NCBI GenBank assembly: GCA_036493735.1
Contig: DASXPH010000142.1
Location: 43,691 to 107,690, forward strand
Source: AG2 sp036493735
Lineage (GTDB): Bacteria; Gemmatimonadota; Gemmatimonadetes; Gemmatimonadales; Gemmatimonadaceae
DNA: 64,000 bases
Direction of reading: 5' to 3'
Within the stretch, counting starts at the first letter, position 1. Every line of letters begins with the position of its first letter. A model generated the notes under the pieces. The model saw only the letters and a list, made by a program, of their open reading frames with translations. It was not told the origin of the DNA and made no database searches. This document shows positions 8,544-15,756 of the stretch, piece by piece. The position numbers and the translations under genes were made by a program.

Positions 8544-9391
8544 GGCGCGTGAACGAGCTGGTTGTCGATGAGTCGCACTCCGCCCACGCGTGCCGCGACA
8601 GCGAGGAGTATCTCGCCGGACAGCGAGCGCATCATGCTGAGTGACTCCGCCGAGACGACGGCGAAGTACTCCGGCTCGACGCGAAAGCCCTTCATCGCCT
8701 CTCGTCCCTCGCGCTCGACCTTCGCCGGATCGCGCTCGCCACGCGCGACTGCCGCCGCGGCAGCGTCGAGCCCGTGCTTGAGGGCCAGCGCCTGCGCACG
8801 CGCGGTGGCCGACAGCCGCACATTCCGACTCGACATCGCCAGGCCGTCGACTTCGCGCACCGTCGGGCAGACTTCGAGGCGAAGCGGGAAGTTCAGGTCG
8901 CGCACCATTCGGCGGATGACGAGAGCCTGCTGCGCGTCCTTCTGGCCGAAGTAGGCCACGGTCGGCTGAACGATGTTGAACAACTTTGCAACGACGGTCG
9001 CGACGCCGCGGAAATGCCCGGCGCCGCGCGACTCCCCTTCGAGTGGCTCGCTGACTCTGTCGACGCTGACCGCGGTCGACGCGTCGTGCACGTACATCTC
9101 GGTCGCGGAAGGCGCGAAGAGGAAATCGACGCCCGCGCTCTGCGCCATCGCCGCGTCGCGCGTCTCGTCGCGGGGATAGGCCTCGAGGTCGGCCGGATCA
9201 TTGAACTGCGTTGGGTTCACGAAGAGTGAGACGACGACCACATCGCACGCTTCCCGCGCGCGGCGCATCAGCGACAGATGCCCCTCGTGGAAATAGCCCA
9301 TCGTCGGCACGAGCCCGATACGCGCTGCCTCGCCCCGGCGCGGCTCGAGCGCGCTCCGTAGCTCGTCGATCGCGCGGACGATGCGCATCAC
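8540..9391 (-). CDS. panC: Pantoate-beta-alanine ligase
   Basis: ATP-dependent condensation of pantoate with beta-alanine. The 283-residue protein has the HIGH-like nucleotide-binding motif in VPTMGYFHEGHLSLM (residues ~28-42), FVNPTQF, GHFRGVATVVAKLFNIVQP, YFGQKDAQQ and AMSSRNVRLS, all typical of PanC. The start is either GTG 9391, which overlaps the upstream stop, or the adjacent ATG at 9388. It is coupled to panB downstream and to a DUF2520 gene upstream. Confidence 0.97.
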   Translation of the reverse strand: MMRIVRAIDELRSALEPRRGEAARIGLVPTMGYFHEGHLSLMRRAREACDVVVVSLFVNPTQFNDPADLEAYPRDETRDAAMAQSAGVDFLFAPSATEMYVHDASTAVSVDRVSEPLEGESRGAGHFRGVATVVAKLFNIVQPTVAYFGQKDAQQALVIRRMVRDLNFPLRLEVCPTVREVDGLAMSSRNVRLSATARAQALALKHGLDAAAAAVARGERDPAKVEREGREAMKGFRVEPEYFAVVSAESLSMMRSLSGEILLAVAARVGGVRLIDNQLVHAP

Positions 9392-10110
9392 TCGTTACGC
9401 GCGAGCGCGCGGGTCGCCGTCGTGAGCGCGTCCCAGAGTGGCAGCAGTTCGGGCGCGCGTTGAGCGATGGCGGCCTGTTGTCGATTCGTCGTCGTGAGAT
9501 CGCCGCGAACGATTGGACCGGTGAGCGCCTGACGAGCGCCCAGGCGTCCCCAGTTCTCGGCGGCGGCCCGCACCAGGGGCAGAAGTAGCTCCCGCTCGAC
9601 CCCGACGATCGCCGCCAATCGTTCGGCCGCACCCTCGAGGGTCACGAGATAGTTCGAGGCGAGGGACGCGGCTGCGTGATAAAGGTCGCGATCCGCGTCC
9701 TTCAGCTCGAAAGGCTTCATCCGCAAACGTTTGGCGAGCTGGATCGCTACCCCTCGCGCTCGCTCGGTGCTGCCGGCGACGGCGCATCCGGCGCCCGCGA
9801 ACGACACCGAAACGTTGTTTGCGACGGTCATCAATGGATGGATCGAGAAGGCTTCGTGGGGAGACAACGGAGCCAGCGTGGACGCGCCGGAGCAATGGCC
9901 GACGAGCTTTCCGGGCGCGATCGACCGTGCGGCCTCGGCAATCGCCGAGTCGGGGACGCAAAGCAGCACGATTCCAGCATCTTTTCCATCCGCTCCTCGC
10001 CCAAGTGGACCAATCACAGGCAGATCGGCGCCCCGCATTGCCAGCGACAGGGCTCGGCCGAGCCGGCCATCTCCGACGATTGCTATACCCGGGTCCGTCA
10101 CGGAGTCCAT
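9388..10110 (-). CDS. Rossmann-fold / DUF2520 protein in the pantothenate operon
   Basis: A 240-residue protein starting at ATG 10110. An N-terminal dinucleotide-binding motif (GIAIVGDGRLGRAL, residues ~8-21) is followed by a DUF2520-like helical C-terminal domain (KDADRDLYHAAASLASNYLV and an Asn-rich helix). The architecture resembles F420/NADP-type oxidoreductases such as ketopantoate reductase. Its stop overlaps the panC start, so it is the first gene of the panC-panB operon. A PanE-like reductase role is possible but unproven. An N-terminal extension to 10218 lacks support. Confidence 0.85.
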   Translation of the reverse strand: MDSVTDPGIAIVGDGRLGRALSLAMRGADLPVIGPLGRGADGKDAGIVLLCVPDSAIAEAARSIAPGKLVGHCSGASTLAPLSPHEAFSIHPLMTVANNVSVSFAGAGCAVAGSTERARGVAIQLAKRLRMKPFELKDADRDLYHAAASLASNYLVTLEGAAERLAAIVGVERELLLPLVRAAAENWGRLGARQALTGPIVRGDLTTTNRQQAAIAQRAPELLPLWDALTTATRALARNE

Positions 10111-10257
10111 GCGGGGAAGATAGCGGCACAGGGCTCGGCGCCGTGACGCCGGAACGAATCGCCGAGGTTGAGGGAACCGGGAGCAGCGCCATAGGTTATG
10201 AGGCGGTGCGCCCCGCATCGCGCATCCCAGTACCTCCCTACCCGCATCCCCTCGGCT

Positions 10258-11718
10258 GTGCTGAAGCGTCTTCTGCTTTCACCCTTCATCGTCGCGCTCG
10301 CCGCGATCTCGCTGCGCGCGCAAAACCCACCCACGCCGGCCGCAGCGTCGTCGGGCTTCGCCACCATTCGCGGATCGGTTCTCGACAGCCTCCACGACGC
10401 GCTCGTGAAAGGGGCGCTGGTTCGCGTGGACAACGGGATCCGCGAAGCGTTCACCGATTCCACCGGCGCATATCGGATCGACAGCGTGCCGGCTGGCATG
10501 CACCGGCTCGTTGTGATGCATCCGCTGCTCGACACCCTGGGTATCTCGCTAGTGACGCCGCCCATGACCCTGAACGCCGGCGAGACGCGGATATTCGAGG
10601 TCGCCGTTCCGTCCGCCGAGACGCTGGTGTCACTCCTGTGTACCGCTGCGCGACGCAGCCTCGGGCCGGCGGCGCTGGTCGGTTTCGTTCGCGACGCCGA
10701 CACGGACTCCGCCGCAAAGGGAGCAAAGGTGTCGCTCCTCTACTACGAGTCGGATCCACTGGGCTTGAAGAAGTCGGCGCGCGTGCGAGAGGCGCAGATC
10801 GGGCCGGACGGGCGTTTTCGGATCTGCGGACTGCCGGCGACGATGAGTGGCAAGCTGCAGGTCTTCCGCGGGGGCGTGCAGACGGGCGAGGTGCCCGTGG
10901 AGCTTGGCGGCCAGTCGGGGTCACAGCTGCTGGCGATGCGCAGCATGAGCATTTCCTCAACATCGACGGTCGTCACGGCCCCGCCAACCGACACCGGTGG
11001 CAAGGCCGTCACGACGGTCAAGGGCCGGGCTCGTGTCTCGGGTCGTGTGCTCAACAAGTACGGCCAGCCGGTCGCCGGCGCGCGGGTCGAGCTACAGAAC
11101 ACCGGCGCGGCGACCAAGACGCGCGCCAATGGTGAGTTCACCCTCGACAGTCTGCCGTCGGGCACCCAGACGCTCGAGGTCCGACAGCTCGGCTTTTCGC
11201 CGACGGAGGTGCCGGTGGAGCTCTCGATGGGGACGCCGCAGAGCGTGACGGTGAAGATGGCGGAGTATGTCCCAGTTCTGAGCACTATGCGTGTGACGGC
11301 GCAGCGCGAGCGCGGGCTGAACGACGTCGGCTTCGCCGATCGCAAGAAGACCGGCATGGGCTACTATCTGGACGCGGATCAGCTCAAGATGCGCCAGACG
11401 ACGCAGTTCAGTGACATGCTGCGCACGGTGCCGGGTATTCGCGTTCAGCCCGCCGGCGACGGCAGTGGCGCAAACGTGATCACGAGCTCGCGCGATGCAA
11501 TGGGCGGCTGCGTCACCTTCGTCGTGGACGGCGCTCCCTGGCAGCAGATGACGCCCGGCGATCTGGACACATACGTCCGGCCGGAGGAGGTCGCTGCCCT
11601 CGAGGTCTACAACGGCGCGACGACGCCTCCGCAGTTCCAGATGGGCGGGCAGACGTCGTGCACGACGGTCGTGATATGGACGGAGCGGAGGATCAGCAGA
11701 AAGAAATCCGATCAGTAA
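10258..11718 (+). CDS. Secreted carboxypeptidase-regulatory-like plus TonB-plug-like protein without a barrel
   Basis: A 486-residue exported protein. I prefer GTG 10258, which begins the signal peptide VLKRLLLSPFIVALAAISLRAQ, over ATG 10198. Three carboxypeptidase-regulatory-type beta-sandwich repeats are visible (starting at FATIRGSVLDSLHDA, GFVRDADTDSAAKGAKV and RVSGRVLNKYGQPVAGARVE). A plug-like domain follows: QFSDMLRTVPGIRV, then CVTFVVDGAPW, then PEEVAALEVYNGA, ending TTVVIWTERR. A TonB receptor would go on for about 500 more residues of barrel, but here the stop comes just after the plug. A smaller paralogue is at 56878-57657. A terminator follows at 11755. Confidence 0.85.
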   Translation: MLKRLLLSPFIVALAAISLRAQNPPTPAAASSGFATIRGSVLDSLHDALVKGALVRVDNGIREAFTDSTGAYRIDSVPAGMHRLVVMHPLLDTLGISLVTPPMTLNAGETRIFEVAVPSAETLVSLLCTAARRSLGPAALVGFVRDADTDSAAKGAKVSLLYYESDPLGLKKSARVREAQIGPDGRFRICGLPATMSGKLQVFRGGVQTGEVPVELGGQSGSQLLAMRSMSISSTSTVVTAPPTDTGGKAVTTVKGRARVSGRVLNKYGQPVAGARVELQNTGAATKTRANGEFTLDSLPSGTQTLEVRQLGFSPTEVPVELSMGTPQSVTVKMAEYVPVLSTMRVTAQRERGLNDVGFADRKKTGMGYYLDADQLKMRQTTQFSDMLRTVPGIRVQPAGDGSGANVITSSRDAMGGCVTFVVDGAPWQQMTPGDLDTYVRPEEVAALEVYNGATTPPQFQMGGQTSCTTVVIWTERRISRKKSDQ

Positions 11719-11754
11719 GTACTTTTTGATAGAGGGCAGGTGGTTCAAACAAGG

Positions 11755-11784
11755 AAGGCCGACGGTCAAAGCCGTCGGCCTTCG
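11755..11784. terminator. Bidirectional intrinsic terminator with flanking mirrored arms
   Basis: The perfect 12-bp stem GAAGGCCGACGG / CCGTCGGCCTTC with loop TCAAAG is followed by GTTTGTTTT. Outside it, TAGAGGGC (11731-11738) is repeated in inverse as GCCCTCTA (11809-11816), with further GGGTAGA-like units. It lies between the rightward plug protein and the leftward small gene ending at 11822. Confidence 0.9.
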
Positions 11785-11821
11785 TTTGTTTTCACCCTCT
11801 ACCCTCAGCCCTCTACCCGCT

Positions 11822-12076
11822 TCAGTCTTCGTTCTGCTCTCGCGCCTCGATCTCGGCGTCCGTCACCTCGTTGATCTCATCGAGGTTCTCGCCGTGTTGG
11901 TCGACAACGCGTTGGCGTTCTTCGGTCTGCCCCTTTTCCGTGTTGGCGATGTTCGCGCCGGCAAAGCTGCGGCCGTGCATGATATCCTGGCCACGCGTGT
12001 TTGACTGCTGCGCGTCGTCGGGCTCGCCCTGTCGCCGCGTCTGCTGATCATCGTTCGTTCGTTCACGATCGCTCAT
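11822..12076 (-). CDS. Small hydrophilic protein, unknown function
   Basis: An 84-residue, highly charged, Gln/Asn/Glu-rich protein (MSDRERTNDDQQTRRQGEPD at the start, ending EIEAREQNED) with no hydrophobic segment; probably largely disordered. ATG 12076 has a good ribosome-binding site (GGAGATGGAG). A 101-residue extension to 12127 is possible but its start lacks one. The composition resembles small stress-induced hydrophilins. I do not recognise a family. Confidence 0.7.
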   Translation of the reverse strand: MSDRERTNDDQQTRRQGEPDDAQQSNTRGQDIMHGRSFAGANIANTEKGQTEERQRVVDQHGENLDEINEVTDAEIEAREQNED

Positions 12077-12129
12077 GTCTCCATCTCCCTGAATGGTCTC
12101 ATCACTCACCGGCAGCAACTGTTCCATAG

Positions 12130-12918
12130 GTGCACGACGTCGTGGCGCGTAGCCTGCTCAGTCAGCCAAGAGTGGAATCGACGAACGCAAAACCGAATAC
12201 CGGCGAGAATCGGCCGTGGTGGAGACAGCGATGGCTGACCATCGCCGCCGGCTATTCGTTGTCCTTTCTCGTGGGGATGGCGTTCGCCGATTGGGGCAAA
12301 GATCTCGGCGGTTGGTACAACGGGACTCATTGGGAGCGAGCCATCATCATCTGGACGCACGATCACGCGCCCCCAGGATGGCTCGACCGAATCTTCCTGT
12401 ACACGCCCTGGCTCGGAACAAACATCACGCTCATTCCTGGCGTCCTGCTCGGAGTTTGGTGGCTCTGGGCTCGTATGAAGCGACCGCACGTGGCGATGCG
12501 GCTGCTCATCGTTCAGTTCGGCAGCTACGTCCTGAATCCAGCGCTGAAGGCGCTTTACGGACGGCCCCGTCCGAATCTCTATCCGCTCCGTGGTTGGTAT
12601 GGCTGGTCGTCGTATCCCAGTGGGCACGCCATCGCCAGCATCGCCGTACTCTTCACCGTCGCGGCCATCCTGCACCGTGAACGCGGTTGGCACTGGATGT
12701 ACTGGGTGCTGGTTCCAGTCTCGCTCATGAGCATCTATTCGCGGATATACCTCGGCGTGCACTGGCCGATCGACGTGATCGGGGGCGCGGTTGTGGGGAT
12801 CGTCTGGCTGATCATGACGTCGATTGCTTTCCGCGAGGACGCGGCGCGGGGACACCGTCATCACGGCAACGATCAACGAGATTGGCGAGCGCCCGAGACG
12901 GCGGCGTCGCGCGGCTGA
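12130..12918 (+). CDS. PAP2-family membrane phosphatase
   Basis: Integral-membrane lipid phosphatase family. The 262-residue protein shows all three motifs: KALYGRPRP (C1), YPSGHAIASI (C2) and SRIYLGVHWPIDVI (C3). Five or six membrane spans include LTIAAGYSLSFLVGMAF and GGAVVGIVWLIMTSIAF. The start is GTG 12130; a later start is possible because the first ~35 residues are polar. Likely substrates are undecaprenyl pyrophosphate or phosphatidate, which cannot be told apart here. A second, unrelated-looking PAP2 gene is at 28342-29175. Confidence 0.92.
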   Translation: MHDVVARSLLSQPRVESTNAKPNTGENRPWWRQRWLTIAAGYSLSFLVGMAFADWGKDLGGWYNGTHWERAIIIWTHDHAPPGWLDRIFLYTPWLGTNITLIPGVLLGVWWLWARMKRPHVAMRLLIVQFGSYVLNPALKALYGRPRPNLYPLRGWYGWSSYPSGHAIASIAVLFTVAAILHRERGWHWMYWVLVPVSLMSIYSRIYLGVHWPIDVIGGAVVGIVWLIMTSIAFREDAARGHRHHGNDQRDWRAPETAASRG

Positions 12919-12976
12919 CCGCGGCCGCATTTTTGACATTGATGTCGGCCTAACGAGGAATCAGCTGCGCGGCAAC

Positions 12977-13933
12977 TCAGGAAGCGTCCAGGATTTCCCG
13001 AACCCGCGACGCATCGACGTTCCCGCCACTCAGCACCGCCACGACGTGCCGTCCCTCGATGGGCAGCTTCCCTGAGAGCACGGCTGCTGTTGCCGCGGCG
13101 CCGCCGCCCTCGGCGAGCAGCTTCGCGCTGAAGAGAATCTCGCGCATCGCGGTTGCGATCTCGTCATCGGTGACGAGCACCACGTCGTCGACGTATCTCT
13201 TCACAATCGGGTATGTCATGTCGCCCGCCATGGGCGCGGCCAGGCCGTCGGCAATCGTCTTCACCGAGTCGAGCCTAACGGGATGTCCTTCGTCGAGACT
13301 CTTCCGCATCACCGCCGCGCCCGTTGGCTCGACCCCAAAGACGCGAATGTCGGGACGCTGCTCCTTGATGGCGATCGCGATGCCGGCAATCAGTCCGCCG
13401 CCACCGATCGGGACGATGACGTCGTCCACACGGTCGAGCTGCTCGAGGATCTCCAGGCCAACAGTACCCTGGCCAGCAATGATCGCTGGGTCGTCGAACG
13501 GATGCACAAGCGTGAGCGAACGCTCGGCCGCGAGCTCGTGCGCCCTGGCGAATGACTCGATGCTGTTCACGCCGTGCAGCACGACTTCCGCGCCGTAGCC
13601 GCGGCTCGCGTCGACCTTCGCGCGTGAGGCAGCCGCGGGCATGACGACGGTGCAGCGCACGCCGGCGTCGCGTGCCGCCCATGCGAGCGCCTGCGCGTGA
13701 TTGCCCGCGGAGACGGTGACGACACCGCGCTTCCTCGCCGCGTCGTCGAGCTGCGCCATCTTGTTGAGCGCGCCGCGCACCTTGAACGAGCCGGTCTTTT
13801 GTAACGATTCGCACTTGTGGTAGAGCGTCGCACCAACGCGCGCGCCGAGTCGCGTGGCAGAGAGGAGCGGCGTGAGGTGGATGCGGTCGGCGATGCGCTC
13901 GCGCGCGGAGCGAAGGTCGGAGATCGTGGGCAA
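12977..13933 (-). CDS. Threonine/serine dehydratase (PLP-dependent, no ACT domain)
   Basis: Converts threonine to 2-oxobutanoate or serine to pyruvate. The 318-residue protein has the PLP lysine Lys51 in KTGSFKVRGA, VSAGNHAQALAWAA, the phosphate-binding loop PIGGGGLIAGIA and the C-terminal VLSGGNVD. It lacks the C-terminal regulatory domain, so it resembles the short catabolic TdcB / serine racemase-like form rather than full-length IlvA. The start is TTG 13933, without an obvious ribosome-binding site; no better start lies upstream. Confidence 0.93.
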   Translation of the reverse strand: MPTISDLRSARERIADRIHLTPLLSATRLGARVGATLYHKCESLQKTGSFKVRGALNKMAQLDDAARKRGVVTVSAGNHAQALAWAARDAGVRCTVVMPAAASRAKVDASRGYGAEVVLHGVNSIESFARAHELAAERSLTLVHPFDDPAIIAGQGTVGLEILEQLDRVDDVIVPIGGGGLIAGIAIAIKEQRPDIRVFGVEPTGAAVMRKSLDEGHPVRLDSVKTIADGLAAPMAGDMTYPIVKRYVDDVVLVTDDEIATAMREILFSAKLLAEGGGAAATAAVLSGKLPIEGRHVVAVLSGGNVDASRVREILDAS

Positions 13934-13946
13934 GAGCTGGGTGGTG

Positions 13947-14066
13947 GCCGGTGACGGTGAACGGTGAGGGTGAACGGGTGGAAAAGGAATGCCGGCGTGC
14001 AGCGCCGGCTAGTCCGATTTCACCGACCACCGATCACCGGCCGCCGTCACCACTGACCGCCCTCGC
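13947..14066. repeat. Mirrored GGTGA-type repeat arms with central hairpin
   Basis: The left side carries GTGACGGTGAACGGTGAG and the right side carries CACCGACCACCGATCACCG. Between them is a hairpin, GCCGGCG-TGCAG-CGCCGGC (13991-14009). Unlike similar cassettes at 20.7 and 53.5 kb it lies between divergent genes (13933 and 14081). Confidence 0.7.
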
Positions 14067-14080
14067 GCGTCCCATATCGT

Positions 14081-14296
14081 ATGGCCAATCTCCCGCGCCC
14101 CGGTTGCCTCGTCCGTTCGTCGCTCTCCCTGCTCGGCGTGCTCTTTGTGCCGCTGGGTATCTGGTTTCTTCGTGACGGAAAGCACCGATACTGGACTCAA
14201 AGCACAGCCCTATTCGTCGGCGCCCTGGTGTGCTTCTATTTTGCCTTCCGGCGGGACAGCTGGTTGATGACAGCGCTCGATGGGCTCGACGGGTAG
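14081..14296 (+). CDS. Small membrane protein, unknown
   Basis: A 71-residue protein with two hydrophobic helices (SLSLLGVLFVPLGIWFL and TALFVGALVCFYFAF) and a short polar tail. It starts at ATG 14081 with no clear ribosome-binding site. It precedes, and may be co-transcribed with, the propeller gene at 14340. Coding is plausible from its hydrophobic pattern, but I recognise no family. Confidence 0.5.
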   Translation: MANLPRPGCLVRSSLSLLGVLFVPLGIWFLRDGKHRYWTQSTALFVGALVCFYFAFRRDSWLMTALDGLDG

Positions 14297-14339
14297 CTTC
14301 CGCGGCCGAGGCCGCGACATTTCTGATCGGAGCTTCGTC

Positions 14340-15395
14340 ATGCGTGAGAGTTTACTCATCACTATCCTATTCCTGCTGCCGGCAACGGCGGCTGCGCAGT
14401 GGACGCCTGCATCATCGGGGAGCGACGCCGAGTTTCGCGGACTGAGCACGGCCGGCCCCAGCGTCGTCTGGGTAAGTGGCACGCGCGGACGATACGCGCG
14501 CAGCATCGATGCCGGCCGGAGCTGGAAGGTGGACAGCGTCGCCGGTGGGTCCGCGCTGGACTTCCGCGCCGTTCAAGCGCTCGACGCGCGGCGCGCGTGG
14601 CTGATGAGCTCCGGGGATGCCGACAAGGGACAGGCGCGGATCTATCGCACGACTGACGCCGGCGCGCACTGGACACTCGTTTACACCACGCAGCAGAAGG
14701 GTGTCTTCCTCGACGCAATCGCCTTCTGGGACGCGCAGCACGGCATCGCGATGAGCGATCCCGTGGACGGCCGCTTCTTCTTGCTGACGACGAATGACGG
14801 CGGAGGCAGCTGGACGCGCATTCCGCCCGAGCACCTGCCGGCGGCGCTGCCGGGCGAGGCGGCCTTCGCGGCAAGCGGAACGTGCCTAACGCTTGCGGGG
14901 GACAACGACGTCTGGATCGGGACTGGCGGCGCCTCGACCGCGCGCGTCTACCATTCCCCCGACCGCGGCCGCACGTGGACCGTCGCCGAGACGCCGATCC
15001 ACGCCGGCAGCGCGTCGTCGGGCATATTCTCCGTCGCCTTTCGTGATGGCCGGCGCGGTGTTGCCGTGGGCGGCGACTATCAGATGGTGCGCGGCGGCCT
15101 GCCCAACGTCGCGCTGACGGACGACGGCGGCCACACGTGGCGGACCGCGAAGGGCCCGCTCCCAATCGGCTATCTCTCGAGCGTCACGTTCGTCCCCGGC
15201 AGCTCGAGCCTCGTCGCGGTCGGGCTGGCAGGAACTGCCTTCTCTCCGGACGGCGGTGAGACGTGGCGGATGGTGGACAGCCTTCCCTATAACTCGGTGA
15301 AGTTCGCGAGTCCGAATGCGGGATGGGCGGCTGGACCCAAGGGGCACATTGCCTGGTGGAGTGGACTGGTGGGGTTAAGGATTACTAAACGTTGA
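14340..15395 (+). CDS. Secreted Asp-box (BNR/YCF48-like) beta-propeller protein
   Basis: A 351-residue exported protein (signal MRESLLITILFLLPATAAAQ) starting at ATG 14340 after CGGAG. At least six Asp-box motifs S/T-x-D-x-G-x-x-W are visible: SIDAGRSW, TTDAGAHW, TNDGGGSW, SPDRGRTW, TDDGGHTW and SPDGGETW. This indicates a six- or seven-bladed propeller like YCF48 or sialidase-fold proteins. There are no sialidase catalytic residues that I can identify, so it may be a binding or assembly factor. Its last 11 bases overlap the convergent small membrane gene. Confidence 0.85.
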   Translation: MRESLLITILFLLPATAAAQWTPASSGSDAEFRGLSTAGPSVVWVSGTRGRYARSIDAGRSWKVDSVAGGSALDFRAVQALDARRAWLMSSGDADKGQARIYRTTDAGAHWTLVYTTQQKGVFLDAIAFWDAQHGIAMSDPVDGRFFLLTTNDGGGSWTRIPPEHLPAALPGEAAFAASGTCLTLAGDNDVWIGTGGASTARVYHSPDRGRTWTVAETPIHAGSASSGIFSVAFRDGRRGVAVGGDYQMVRGGLPNVALTDDGGHTWRTAKGPLPIGYLSSVTFVPGSSSLVAVGLAGTAFSPDGGETWRMVDSLPYNSVKFASPNAGWAAGPKGHIAWWSGLVGLRITKR

Positions 15396-15549
15396 GTCCC
15401 CTCACAACCATCCAGATCACAACGGTGGCGGCCACGCCGGCGAGTATCGACTGCCACCATACGGTGAATGCCTGGCGCTTCGCCTGACGTTTCTCCTCCG
15501 GTGTCATCTCGCCGGGCGGTTCGCGCTCGCCGAGCGCGGCCAGCACCAC
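15385..15549 (-). pseudogene. C-terminal part of a small membrane protein, in frame after a TGA
   Basis: The same frame as the gene ending at 15550 continues without a break after its TGA. It has 54 sense codons: VVLAALGEREPPGEMTPEEK, then RQAKRQAFTVWWQS, then a membrane span ILAGVAATVVIWMVVRGLNV. It could be a separate gene starting at GTG 15549 or 15546. More likely it is the second half of one protein interrupted by TGA (a nonsense mutation, or recoding). Its stop overlaps the end of the convergent propeller gene. Confidence 0.55.
15522..15538 (-). other. Hairpin just downstream of the in-frame TGA, SECIS-like geometry
   Basis: Read on the minus strand, CGCGCTC-GGC-GAGCGCG forms a perfect 7-bp stem with a G-led three-base loop. 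Its apex lies 18-19 bases after the TGA at 15552-15550. Bacterial SECIS elements typically have a short stem and a G in the loop at about this distance. Such stems are also common by chance at this GC content. Confidence 0.3.
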
Positions 15550-15753
15550 TCACGTCCGTTCGTGCGCCTGAAAGTAGCCTAACGCGGCCATCGTGAATGG
15601 CACGGCCAGGAGTGCGTACCAGTCCTGTCGCGCGTGCATGATGATGAGCCCAATGGCTGCGGCAAGGGCGATGGCGAACCATGCGACGCCTCCGACGAGC
15701 CGCCGGCGGCGGCCGCGAGCGTCGATGTTCTGCACACGTGATTCGTTAGGCAC
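15550..15753 (-). CDS. Small two-span membrane protein, N-terminal part, ending at an in-frame TGA
   Basis: A 67-residue ORF starting at ATG 15753, three bases after the O-antigen ligase-like gene, so in the same operon. It reads basic N-terminus RGRRRRLVGG, span VAWFAIALAAAIGLIIMH, span WYALLAVPFTMAALGYFQAHERT, then TGA. From memory, similar proteins continue through this point with a Cys in an ERTC-V-LA motif and a third span, which is exactly what follows the TGA here in frame. So this may be one gene of about 122 codons broken or recoded at codon 68. The homology recollection is unchecked. Confidence 0.6.
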   Translation of the reverse strand: MPNESRVQNIDARGRRRRLVGGVAWFAIALAAAIGLIIMHARQDWYALLAVPFTMAALGYFQAHERT

Positions 15754-15756
15754 CGT

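Noticed and set aside
13991..14009. GCCGGCG-TGCAG-CGCCGGC hairpin as a terminator
   Set aside because: It has no T-tract and lies between divergent genes, so it was recorded only as part of a repeat.
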